Position numbers and translations under genes: made by a program
Notes under the pieces: generated by a model
Databases searched by the model: none
Seen by the model: the letters and a program-made list of their open reading frames with translations, nothing else
What the model was told of the DNA's origin: nothing
Assembly (NCBI GenBank): GCA_032229885.1
Contig: JAVYAJ010000288.1
Location: forward strand, 1-15,325
Direction: 5' to 3'
DNA length: 15,325 bases
Origin: Anammoximicrobium sp032229885
Lineage (GTDB): Bacteria > Planctomycetota > Planctomycetia > Pirellulales > Pirellulaceae
Shown here: piece after piece, positions 7,126-14,580 of the stretch
Layout of the letters: each line of letters begins with the position of its first letter
Numbering within the stretch: position 1 is the stretch's first letter

Positions 7126-8487
7126 ATGTCGCGAGTGATCTCCGCCATTGCCGGTCTGGTTCTGTTGATCGGAGGGGTTTCGACACCCGCCGTCGGGGCA
7201 GCCGCTGATTCGCCGCTGAGAATGGCCACTTTTGTCAGCGACGCGACACTGCCTTTGGGCGACGTCCTGTATTCGGAAACGCTGAAGACCATCGAACACC
7301 CGTTGCTGGCTAAGGGCGTCGTGTTGGACGACGGCCAACGGCGGTATGTCTTGTGCGTCGTGGATTGGTGCACGATGCGGAACGCGACCCACGTCCAGTT
7401 CCAAACCAAGATCGCGGCCGCGGCCGCCACGTCGCCCGAATCGGTCGCCGTCCAGTGCGTTCATCAGCATACGGCGCCGACGTTCGACGCCAGCGCCGAG
7501 CAGTTGCTGCGGCAGCAAGCCGATCCGCTGACGTATCGCAATCTGAAGTCGCTGGACGAGATCACCGACCGCCTCGCCGCGGCGGTCCGACAGGCGCTGG
7601 ATCGGCTGCAGCCGTTCGATACAGTCGGAATCGGCCAGGCGAAGGTCGATCGTGTGGCGGCGACCCGCCGCGTGTTGACGGCCGAGGGCCGCGTGCTGAC
7701 GCGCTGGAGCTCGTGTCGCGATCCCGCGCTGCGGGCGATGCCCGAAGGAGACATCGATCCCCTGCTGCGGACGATCAGCTTGTTGGCCGGCGACAAGCCG
7801 CTGGTGCGGATGCACTACTATGCCACGCATCCGCAGACATACTATCTGAACGGCCGCGCGAGCTACGACTTTCCCGGCATGGCTCGCGAGCGGCTCGAAC
7901 AGGAAGAAGGCGTCTTTCAGATGTACTTTACCGGCTGCGCGGGCGATGTCACGGTCGGCAAGTACAACGCGGGAACGCCCGAGGATCGCGCCGCGCTGGC
8001 CGAACGGCTGTTCGCCGGGATGAAAGCCTCGATCACCGCCACGCAGACCAGCCCGGTCGCGCGGATCGCCTGGCGGACCGAGCCGGTCACGCTGGCGCCG
8101 CGCAGCGACGGCGCCCGAGACCCCGAACAAAACCGCCATATCGTGGCGGACCCGAACGCCAAGACGGCCGAACGCATTCAAGCCGCCAGCCGATTGGCGT
8201 GCCAGACACGGCTGCGCGAGCCGATCGTGTTGAGCCTGTTGGAGCTGGGGCCGGCGCGCGTGCTGCACTTGCCGGGCGAGCCATTGATCGCGTTTCAACA
8301 TTTCGCCTGCGGTTTGCAACCCGATCGTTTTCTGGCCGTCGCGGGCTACGGTCTGGGCACGCCGGGCTATATTTGTCCTCAGCGCGCATTCGCCGAAGGC
8401 GGTTACGAACCGTCCGCCTCGGCGGTGGTTCCCGAATCCGAATCCGTGTTGCAGGCGGCGATCCGCCGGCTGCTGGGCTCGCCTTGA
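7126..8487 (+). CDS. Secreted neutral-ceramidase-like protein
   Basis: The 453-residue protein has a signal peptide (hydrophobic core about 5-17, likely cleavage near AVGAAA, 22-27), so it is probably exported. Motifs agree with the neutral/alkaline ceramidase N-terminal domain (Ceramidase_alk): HQHTAP at 113-118 and THPQTYY at 234-240 supply likely zinc-binding histidines (H115 or H113, and H235). PGEP at 383-386 and GYICP at 414-418 could supply the Glu and Tyr ligands. The segment CAGDVTVGKYN at 271-281 aligns with the region that in true ceramidases carries the catalytic Ser; here Thr276 is present. Ceramide cleavage is therefore uncertain. I recall similar short ceramidase-like proteins as common in planctomycetes. 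AAGAGG at 7112-7117 precedes the ATG at good spacing. An in-frame ATG at 6925 lies at the promoter and would bury the signal peptide. The gene ends one base before the HisA-like gene. Confidence 0.82.
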   Translation: MSRVISAIAGLVLLIGGVSTPAVGAAADSPLRMATFVSDATLPLGDVLYSETLKTIEHPLLAKGVVLDDGQRRYVLCVVDWCTMRNATHVQFQTKIAAAAATSPESVAVQCVHQHTAPTFDASAEQLLRQQADPLTYRNLKSLDEITDRLAAAVRQALDRLQPFDTVGIGQAKVDRVAATRRVLTAEGRVLTRWSSCRDPALRAMPEGDIDPLLRTISLLAGDKPLVRMHYYATHPQTYYLNGRASYDFPGMARERLEQEEGVFQMYFTGCAGDVTVGKYNAGTPEDRAALAERLFAGMKASITATQTSPVARIAWRTEPVTLAPRSDGARDPEQNRHIVADPNAKTAERIQAASRLACQTRLREPIVLSLLELGPARVLHLPGEPLIAFQHFACGLQPDRFLAVAGYGLGTPGYICPQRAFAEGGYEPSASAVVPESESVLQAAIRRLLGSP

Positions 8488-8488
8488 C

Positions 8489-9250
8489 GTGCGCGTCATC
8501 CCTGTCATCGACTTGAAAGACGGCCAAGTGGTGCGCGGGGTCGGAGGCCAACGCGCGCACTATCGTCCGCTTGTCAGCGTTCTGGCGGCTGACTCGAGCC
8601 CGCGCAACGTCGCGGCCGGATTGGTGCGCCAATTGGACGCCCGCGAAGCGTACCTGGCGGATCTGGACGCGATCGCCGGGGCCGTGCCAAACTGGCCAGC
8701 GCATGAACAAGTGGCCGCGGCAGGCCTTCGCCTGTGGCTAGACGCCGGAATTGGCGACGTCGAGCGAGCCGCATCCGTGGCGCGCTGGTCGGCGTCGGCC
8801 GCGGCCTCGATTCGACCGATCGTGGGGCTCGAATCCGTCGCCGCCCCTGCGCTGTTGTCGGCGATCCGTGCGACCTTGAGCCCGTACGCGCCGGTATTCA
8901 GCCTGGACATGCGCGGCGGGCTTGCCCTGGCCGGTTCCGAGTGGGGATCCACCTCGCCCCGCCAGATCGCCGCGACCGCCTGGGCCGCCGGATTTCGCTC
9001 GCTGCTGGCCTTGGACCTCGAGGCCATCGGCGCTGGGCGCGGGCCTACGACGATGGCCCTGTGTCGCGAGCTGCGAGCCGCGTACCCCGAACTGGAATTG
9101 CTCAGCGGCGGCGGAGTCCGCGGCGTCGCCGATCTGCGACAACTGGCTGCCAGCGGCTGTGACGCCGTCCTGCTGGGCGCCGCCCTGTACGATGGCTGCC
9201 TGAGCCCCCAGGATCTTGCCGCGCTTCGCCACACGGCCGCAGACTCGTAA
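8489..9250 (+). CDS. HisA-like TIM-barrel protein, non-canonical
   Basis: The 253-residue protein belongs to the HisA/HisF barrel superfamily. The start VIPVIDLKDGQVVRG matches HisA, including the first catalytic Asp (D8). SLDMRGG at 138-144 keeps the second Asp (D140). The phosphate-binding turns are SGGGVRGVADL at 206-216 and DAVLLGAALYDG at 225-236. The HisA segment that normally has D-x-x-x-D-G-T reads LDLEAIGAGRGP at 175-186 and lacks the Thr. No other histidine gene is in view. I think it is closer to the HisA-related proteins of COG1411, seen with tetrahydromethanopterin-linked C1 genes in methanogens, methylotrophs and some planctomycetes, than to true HisA. That is an inference. The start is GTG at 8489, one base after the upstream TGA, which suggests translational coupling. 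No clear ribosome binding site is seen. Confidence 0.75.
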   Translation: MRVIPVIDLKDGQVVRGVGGQRAHYRPLVSVLAADSSPRNVAAGLVRQLDAREAYLADLDAIAGAVPNWPAHEQVAAAGLRLWLDAGIGDVERAASVARWSASAAASIRPIVGLESVAAPALLSAIRATLSPYAPVFSLDMRGGLALAGSEWGSTSPRQIAATAWAAGFRSLLALDLEAIGAGRGPTTMALCRELRAAYPELELLSGGGVRGVADLRQLAASGCDAVLLGAALYDGCLSPQDLAALRHTAADS

Positions 9251-9314
9251 AGCTCAGCCAGCTTGGCCCGGGTTTCCGTTGTCGGTCCGCACGACGCCCG
9301 CTTTGGCGTGCAGG

Positions 9315-9404
9315 GCGTCAGCCTCGCCCGTGCGCGGGGTCCACGGTCAGAGGCCGTAGCGTCGGGTGGTACGCCGCGTCAGCCTCGCCCGTGCGCGGGG
9401 TCCA
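9315..9404. repeat. Exact 29-bp direct repeat pair with a 32-bp gap
   Basis: Two identical 29-bp copies lie at 9315-9343 and 9376-9404, beginning GCGTCAGCCTCGCCC and ending GGGGTCCA. Each contains a small hairpin (CCCG, TGCG, CGGG). The gap is exactly 32 bp. The stop codon of the MMPL gene (9379-9381) is inside the second copy. The core GGCTGACGC (minus-strand reading) recurs in near-identical context at about 15023-15031, which favours a dispersed repeat family. Confidence 0.85.
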
Positions 9405-12270
9405 ACGACGACACCACGGTCTCCGGCGCCACCGTTTCGGACGCGCCGACGCTGGCGGGGCGACAGTGCGGAGCGGGCAGACCGGCTGTCGGGGGAACGC
9501 GTGGTTCCGTGCGTCGGTGCAGCAGAGCCAAGAACGCCGGCAGCAAGACGGTTCGCACGATGAACGTGTCGAGCAGGATGCCGAACGACAGCGAAAATCC
9601 CAATTGGACGATCGCCGCCAAGGCGTTGGCGCCCGTTCCCAACCAGGCTGCGGCGGGCGGAAACCAGGCGGTCGCGATGGGCCCCCAAGTTCCGCCGGTC
9701 ATCGACACGAAGGTCCCGGCCATGATCACCCCGCAACTGGTGATGATTCCACCCGTGCGAATCACAGCCAGCCGGAGGCCGGGCAACGCGCCATGGCGTT
9801 CCTGCTCTTCATAGACTCGCGTCACCAAATAGATGTTATAGTCCTGCCCCACGGCAACCAGGATAACGAACAAGAACAAGGGCACTTTCCAGTCCAGCCC
9901 TAGGAACTCGGGTCCGTACGCCCACGAGAAGAACCACACGGTGACGCCGATCGTGACGTAATAGCTGAACAACACCGTGGCGATCATGTACAGACACACG
10001 AGCGGTCGGCGAAGCATCAGCAACAACACGGCCCACACCGCGAGGACGACCAGGATCTGGATGCGGCGATTATCCGATTGCGTGACCCGTTTGAGGTCGC
10101 GCAGATCGGCGCTCATCCCCGAGTACACAAAAGTCGCCTTTTGCCATTTCGACCCCGCCTCGTCCTGGATCGCCCGCAGCTTCCGTTCCACCCCTTGAAA
10201 CACCTGCTCGGCTTCGGCGGAAAACGGGTCGTGGTCGAGGATCAAGTCCAGCCGCGTCACGTCGCCCGCAAAGTCGCCGTCCGTCGCCACATAGTATTTG
10301 CGCGTCTGCGGATGGGGACTGGCGACCAGTTTGGTCCACGAATCGCGACCGAACAGCCCGATTCGCCGGCCGGGCGGAAACTTGCCCAGCGGATCCGCGA
10401 TGCTGCGCACCGCGGACACGCCTTCGATGTACAGGCTGCGCGTCAGTTCGGCAATCCGCTCGCGCCCCTCTCTGGTGTCGAAGCCGGCATGCGGCTCGAA
10501 CACGATCACGCTCAACGGGCCCGCCTCGCCGACGCCAAAGTGCCGCTCGAAAAACGCCGCCCCCTGCCGGCTGGGGCGTTCGCGCGGCAACTGGCTTAGA
10601 AAATCATACGTGATGCGGCCGCCCTCGCGCACTCCGTACTGGGCCGGGATCATCAGCACCAGCAGGCTGAACATCAGAATCAACCCGGGGCGGGCAAGGA
10701 TCGCCGAGGCCACACCCGCCCATACCCGCGACTCGTGCCCGCTCGGCGCCCCCGCGTTGCCCGGCGTCGGCAGGCCGTCCGGACGAGGCATTCCGAACGG
10801 CCAGAAGGCCCAGCGGCCAAAAGCCCGCAACATGGCGGGCGCGAGTGTCATGCAGGCGACGAGCGTTACGCTCAGACAGAGGCCGATCGCCGGCCCGCTG
10901 TTGCGAAACTTGCCAAATTCCGCGAAGAACATCGTGCCCAGCCCGAGGATCGTCGTACCGGCGCTGGCCGCCAGAGCCCCGCCCACGGCGCCCAGCGACC
11001 GCGCCAACGCATCGGCGGCGGCGTGACCGGCCTCGAGTTCCTCGCGATAGCGGGCGACCAGAAACAAGAAAAAGTCGGTGCCCGCGCCGTACAAGATCAC
11101 CACGATGAACACTTTCGTCGTCGTGAAAACCTTAAAATTCCACCATTCAAAGCCGGACAACTGGTCGACCTGCGTCAGCATCGCCACCAGGGCCGTGGCG
11201 ACGGACACCGAGCAGACGATCGTCACCAGCGGCATCACGACCAACAACGGCGAACGGTAGACGACGCTCAGAATCAGCACAACCAGCACGATGGTCAGCA
11301 GTTCCGTGTTCGCGATGCTGTCTCGCGAAGCGCGCAACAAGTCGCCGCCCACGGCGGCCGAACCGGAAAAACCGATCTGCACACGCTCGGCGGACTCGCC
11401 CAGCAGCGTGCCCCGCGCAGCATTCAGGATGACCTCCAGGTCGTCCAAGACCTCGATGTTGTCCACGGCCATGAACTCGTTGGACAGCCGGAGCAGAACG
11501 ACTCGCACCTCGGGCTTACTCAGCTTTTCCCCGAACACCTCGTCCTGCCACGTCCAGACGTCCAGCAACGGCAGCAACCCGGCGTGCGCGGGCAGCGGCT
11601 GGTCACCCGCGTCGCGCAGGGCGGGATCCAATTCCAGGGCCACCCGCGCATCGTCGGCGGCTTCGTCCAACTTGCCCTGCCGGCGATAAACCAGCGCGCG
11701 ATTGTGGAAGGCCGAGGCCAGTCGCGGGGCGCGCCGCACGCCATCGGGCGGCAACGTTTTCTTGGCCGCGGCGGCGTCTTTCTTTCGCCAATAGCCGGCC
11801 AGCAGTTCGTCCAAACGAATGGCTTCGTCGAACGCGGCTTCTGCCTCGCTGAGCGCCTCGTCGGCGCGCGTCGCCGCGCCCGCCGCGTCGCTGGCTCGGC
11901 CGGCTTGCTGCAAGCGCTGGGCCTCGGCCGCGTGCCGATCCGCGCGAACCCAGGCGGCGACGCCGTGCAGGTTCTTGAACTGGCGTCCCAGGTCGTACGC
12001 CACCGCCACCTCGTCGCCCGTCAGCGGCCCGTCGTCGCGCCCGACGAACACCGCAATCTCGCTGCGAGCCCGGTCGTGCGGAAACGCGTTGGCCAGCAAT
12101 TGTTCGCCGCGTACGCTGGGCATCTGCGGCGGCAGATACGCCAGATCGCCGTCGCGCGTCACGTCGTCCCAGTTCGGGGCGATCCAGCGCAACAGGACGA
12201 CGACGAGCACCCAGCCGATGATCACGCCCAGCCAGTGCCGGGTCACGAATTGTGCGAGAGCAGCATACAT
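9379..12270 (-). CDS. MMPL family (RND superfamily) transporter with TPR-like insert
   Basis: This 963-residue inner-membrane protein has the two-half RND layout. TM1 is at about 14-30, then a large periplasmic domain (31-320) and TM2-6 (about 325-480). TM7 is at about 528-543, then a second periplasmic domain (545-735) and TM8-12 (about 737-915). The TM4/TM10 proton-relay motifs are GTDFFLFL at 397-404 and GQDYNIYL at 808-815. MmpL3 uses Asp-Tyr pairs here; the first is Asp-Phe (D399-F400). Family members export lipids or hydrophobic compounds using the proton gradient; the cargo cannot be inferred. Residues 111-170 are Ala/Glu-rich and helical, followed by a TPR-like motif at 185-216 (ALVYRRQGKLDEAADDARVA). 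The last 45 residues are Pro-rich and end in repeat-derived DNA. The ATG gives the standard N-terminus before TM1. Confidence 0.9.
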   Translation of the reverse strand: MYAALAQFVTRHWLGVIIGWVLVVVLLRWIAPNWDDVTRDGDLAYLPPQMPSVRGEQLLANAFPHDRARSEIAVFVGRDDGPLTGDEVAVAYDLGRQFKNLHGVAAWVRADRHAAEAQRLQQAGRASDAAGAATRADEALSEAEAAFDEAIRLDELLAGYWRKKDAAAAKKTLPPDGVRRAPRLASAFHNRALVYRRQGKLDEAADDARVALELDPALRDAGDQPLPAHAGLLPLLDVWTWQDEVFGEKLSKPEVRVVLLRLSNEFMAVDNIEVLDDLEVILNAARGTLLGESAERVQIGFSGSAAVGGDLLRASRDSIANTELLTIVLVVLILSVVYRSPLLVVMPLVTIVCSVSVATALVAMLTQVDQLSGFEWWNFKVFTTTKVFIVVILYGAGTDFFLFLVARYREELEAGHAAADALARSLGAVGGALAASAGTTILGLGTMFFAEFGKFRNSGPAIGLCLSVTLVACMTLAPAMLRAFGRWAFWPFGMPRPDGLPTPGNAGAPSGHESRVWAGVASAILARPGLILMFSLLVLMIPAQYGVREGGRITYDFLSQLPRERPSRQGAAFFERHFGVGEAGPLSVIVFEPHAGFDTREGRERIAELTRSLYIEGVSAVRSIADPLGKFPPGRRIGLFGRDSWTKLVASPHPQTRKYYVATDGDFAGDVTRLDLILDHDPFSAEAEQVFQGVERKLRAIQDEAGSKWQKATFVYSGMSADLRDLKRVTQSDNRRIQILVVLAVWAVLLLMLRRPLVCLYMIATVLFSYYVTIGVTVWFFSWAYGPEFLGLDWKVPLFLFVILVAVGQDYNIYLVTRVYEEQERHGALPGLRLAVIRTGGIITSCGVIMAGTFVSMTGGTWGPIATAWFPPAAAWLGTGANALAAIVQLGFSLSFGILLDTFIVRTVLLPAFLALLHRRTEPRVPPTAGLPAPHCRPASVGASETVAPETVVSSLDPAHGRG

Positions 12271-12861
12271 CCAGCCAGTATCGAATATTGAGCACCCGAA
12301 GAAAAGGGCGATTTCCTAAATCCCGATCTTCATTGACGTGGCCGACGTCGATGGACAGACGTCCCGTGATTCGGTGATTTGTGATTCGCTCTTGCCTATT
12401 TTGGTCTATCTCTATAGACTGCGGTTCAATTTCCCGACGGGTGTCAAAAGGAGAATCCGAAAATCGACGATCCGAGGCGCGCGGCGGGACCGCCCGCACG
12501 GCCGAGCCCGTTGACTGCGCGTCGGCCGAGTTGGCTGTACGTCGTCCCCGGTTGTCTGAGGCTCGCCAAACACTGGCCGGCGCCAGAGGGCAATACCAGT
12601 CGATTCCTGGCGGGCCGCCGCGGGAAGAAAACACCCGGGCGGCGCGCCGGCAGGCGTGATGGGTCACAGTCGTCATACCTAGACGAGGCGGTTGTAGCCC
12701 GTACAAAGATGTCCGGGGAATCTGGCAATCAAGCCGTGCGTAGGCATGGTCGATAAGCCAGTGTGTTCTCGGCGTTGAACTCAGAGTGGGGGGCGCGCGG
12801 CCGATTCGCGGCATTTTTTGACAGGAGCGGCGGTAGAAACATGCGACACCGAGGCCAGACT
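12271..12861. other. Long intergenic gap, no supported gene
   Basis: About 590 bp separate the MMPL gene from the flgM promoter. Open frames on both strands are short, Arg-rich and without homology that I can see. Visible structure is a perfect hairpin GTCTAT, CTCT, ATAGAC at 12404-12419 and a GTGATTCG motif repeated at about 12366 and 12381. No convincing promoter for the MMPL gene was found. The AT-richer part at 12290-12470 is where one would be expected. Confidence 0.55.
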
Positions 12862-12870
12862 TGGTATAAT
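12862..12870 (+). promoter_or_regulatory. Extended -10 promoter for flgM-like gene
   Basis: TGGTATAAT matches an extended -10 exactly (TGn followed by a perfect TATAAT at 12865-12870). The region 17 bp upstream has no -35 likeness, which is typical of extended -10 promoters. The start would be near 12877, about 78 bases before the ATG. A lone TTGACA at 12818-12823 is too far away to pair with it. No flagellar sigma28-type sequence was seen. Confidence 0.55.
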
Positions 12871-12954
12871 GGCCACGAGCCGGAAGCAGGCCGACCGTTC
12901 GACGACAGACGCTAGCGGACGTTCGCCCGCCGCCACTTGTCCAAGGAATAAGCT

Positions 12955-13236
12955 ATGCAGATCAACGGTCTCTCGCATCTTCACGACGCGCAACCGATCA
13001 GCGGCCCGCATCGCACGCACGCGGCGACAGCGGCCGCCCGCACCGATTCATGGTTGGGCGTGGATCAATTGGACATCTCGCCAGAGGCCGAACTGGTCAG
13101 TCGAGTCCGGGACTTGCCCGACGTGCGCACGGATCGCGTGAGCGAGCTTCGCGCGCAAATCGCCAGCGGCGCCTACGAGTCTGCCGGCAAGTTGGACGTC
13201 GCCCTGGGGCGGCTGCTGGATGAATTGGTCGGGTAG
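12955..13236 (+). CDS. flgM: FlgM-like anti-sigma-28 factor
   Basis: The 93-residue protein resembles FlgM, which binds the flagellar sigma factor FliA and is exported when the hook is complete. The C-terminal half carries the family pattern: D-x-x-x-I-S at about 38-42 (DQLDIS), then AELVSRVRDLPDVRTDRVSELRAQIASG at about 45-72. It ends with an amphipathic helix, KLDVALGRLLDEL, at 79-91. The N-terminal third is Ala/His-rich and probably disordered, as in known FlgM. A ribosome binding site AAGGA at 12943-12947 sits 7 bases before the ATG, so the start is firm. The gene stands alone without flagellar neighbours in the window. Its stop codon TAG at 13234-13236 is also the first three bases of a dispersed repeat copy. 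Another short regulator with a similar fold cannot be excluded. Confidence 0.75.
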   Translation: MQINGLSHLHDAQPISGPHRTHAATAAARTDSWLGVDQLDISPEAELVSRVRDLPDVRTDRVSELRAQIASGAYESAGKLDVALGRLLDELVG

Positions 13237-13283
13237 GAAGCTGCTCCAATATTCGAACATACTACAACAGGCTGGGTTGCTAA
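13234..13283. repeat. Dispersed ~50-bp repeat, copy 1
   Basis: An ungapped match exists between this segment and 14848-14897, offset by 1614 bp. From 13250 to 13283, 29 of 34 bases agree by my count; the first 16 bases agree less well. Both copies start with TAGGA and contain TATTCGAA and ACAACAGG. No similarity continues to the left of the TAG. Confidence 0.7.
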
Positions 13284-13751
13284 AGCCTGCGCAATCGGTT
13301 GCGAGTAGAGCCCGGTTTTTGGGCGGGACGCTAGACACGAGGCAGCTCGGCAGCCGTGAAAACATGCCCGCCGCAGCGAGGATCTTGCAACCGTGCTTGC
13401 GACCAGTAAGAATGGGCGTGCGGCCAGCACGCGACGGCTGTCTGGAAAAGGCCGTGTACGAAGGAATGTGTGTCAAGTCGAGACGCGTGGCCAGATACTT
13501 GAGATTTCATAGGACCCGGCCGGAGGCCGGGAACCGACGGCTGCGATGCGAGTCTGCGGCCTGCTCGACGACATCGCCGTTTGCGCGCCTAATCAAGTGT
13601 GAGCAGGATGCGAGCTCGGCCTCAGGGGCTGAGAATCTCGCTGCGAACCGCCGCTCGGCGAACGAGAGCTGCCCAGCAAGTCAGTGGCGAACCGATCACA
13701 CGGTCGATCCCAAACAGATGTCTCCGTTCCTGCAACTCGGCAACGCCAGAC
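13284..13751. other. Intergenic region between flgM and fur, hairpins only
   Basis: No gene is supported. Hairpins seen are CGCAA, TCGG, TTGCG at 13290-13303, followed after a short gap by a run of five T at 13316-13320, which could be a weak flgM terminator. There is also a perfect CCCGGCC, GGA, GGCCGGG at 13515-13531 with no T-tract. A GATACT at 13494-13499 resembles a -10 but has no matching -35. No firm fur promoter was found. Confidence 0.45.
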
Positions 13752-14255
13752 ATGCCAGAACAGTACAGCCTCAGCGAAGTCCAGGTGTCGCTCAGTCCGC
13801 AAGCCCGGTTTGAGGAGTACTTGCAGAGCCGGGGCATGCGGAACACCGAGCAACGACGGGTGTTGCTGGAACACATCTTCAGCCAACACGAACACTTCGA
13901 TGCGGACCAATTGATCGCCCAGTTGCCCGCCAAGGGGAAAACAGGCTATGTCAGCCGTCCTACCGTGTACCGCACGCTAGGCGAGTTTGTAGACGCGGGC
14001 CTGCTTCGCAAGTTCGAGCTGAATGGCCGCGCGGTCTACGAGCACGACTATGGCTATCCCGCGCACGATCATCTGTACTGCCAGCAATGCCATAAACTGC
14101 TCGAGTTTCAGAGCGACGAATTGATCGAGTTGCGGGATCGCGTCGCTGACCGGCATCGTTTTCGCGTATCCGGACATCGGCTGATTGTGTACGGCACGTG
14201 CGAAAGCTGCCTGCAAGCCAAACGGCGCACCAAACGCAAGGTCGATCTGCTGTGA
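13752..14255 (+). CDS. fur: Fur family metal-dependent transcriptional regulator
   Basis: The 167-residue protein is a Fur-type repressor that senses a metal ion and binds DNA. The N-terminal winged helix includes VSRPTVYRTLGEFVDAGLLRKF at 67-88, the recognition-helix region. Metal-site residues are visible at H46/H48 in HEHFDAD, E97-H98, and HDH at 105-107. A structural zinc site is formed by C110-x2-C113 and C150-x2-C153. Typical Fur proteins have about 140-150 residues. The extra length here is an N-terminal extension of about 10 residues and a basic tail (AKRRTKRKVDLL). Iron rather than zinc or another metal as sensor ligand cannot be decided. The ATG at 13752 gives an N-terminus like other Fur proteins. 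It has no clear ribosome binding site, and a GTG at 13599 in the same frame encodes an Arg-rich leader that I reject. Confidence 0.9.
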   Translation: MPEQYSLSEVQVSLSPQARFEEYLQSRGMRNTEQRRVLLEHIFSQHEHFDADQLIAQLPAKGKTGYVSRPTVYRTLGEFVDAGLLRKFELNGRAVYEHDYGYPAHDHLYCQQCHKLLEFQSDELIELRDRVADRHRFRVSGHRLIVYGTCESCLQAKRRTKRKVDLL

Positions 14256-14342
14256 TGCCGGTCGATGCGGCGAGACACGCCAGGCGCGGATCCGACGCGC
14301 CAAGCGCCGATCGAGCACGGGCCGATTGGACTCGGGCCGGCA

Positions 14343-14374
14343 GTGTGCGTGTCCCAGACGCGCGACACACACGC
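14343..14374. other. Inverted repeat downstream of fur
   Basis: GTGTGCGTGTC at 14343-14353 can pair with GACACACACGC at 14364-14374 over 11 positions, with one mismatch and one G-U pair and a 10-base loop. It lies about 87 bases after the fur stop. There is no following T-run, so a terminator role is only possible. The rest of 14256-14505 holds no supported gene. Confidence 0.4.
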
Positions 14375-14505
14375 GCACAAACCAGGCCGCCGAATGCGTG
14401 CCATCACGGGGTTTCGACCAACGTTCGCCGGCGTGCCGACATCTTTCCAAAGCGGCGAAATGTGCGGAACGATCCTCCATTTTCAAACATAAAACGTCGC
14501 TCGGA

Positions 14506-14533
14506 TTGCGTACCCACTGCAATTTGCTAAACT
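14506..14533 (+). promoter_or_regulatory. Possible promoter for tRNA-Gly
   Basis: TTGCGT (-35, three of six) at 14506-14511, a 16-bp spacer, then TAAACT (-10, four of six) at 14528-14533. The inferred start is about 40 bases before the tRNA. The match is modest and the call rests mostly on position. Confidence 0.3.
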
Positions 14534-14580
14534 CAACGGTGATCCGAACGTCGTTTTCCATTCGATGTTCTTCGTTCGAT

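Noticed and set aside
6433..8508. 691-residue open frame on the minus strand opposite the ceramidase-like gene
   Set aside because: It is antisense to a gene with signal peptide, ribosome binding site and conserved motifs. Its composition is Arg/Gln-rich without recognisable motifs.
9315..9404. Calling the 29-bp pair a CRISPR array
   Set aside because: Only two repeats, one gap, no cas genes, overlap with a coding end, and a related core elsewhere in the window. It is kept as a repeat and raised as a question only.
10735..12291. 518-residue open frame on the plus strand opposite the MMPL gene
   Set aside because: It mirrors the membrane protein coding strand and reads as an Arg/Gln/His-rich chain with no family features.
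13599..13751. Upstream GTG start that would extend Fur by 51 residues
   Set aside because: The added residues are Arg-rich and unlike any Fur N-terminus, while the ATG at 13752 gives a normal one.
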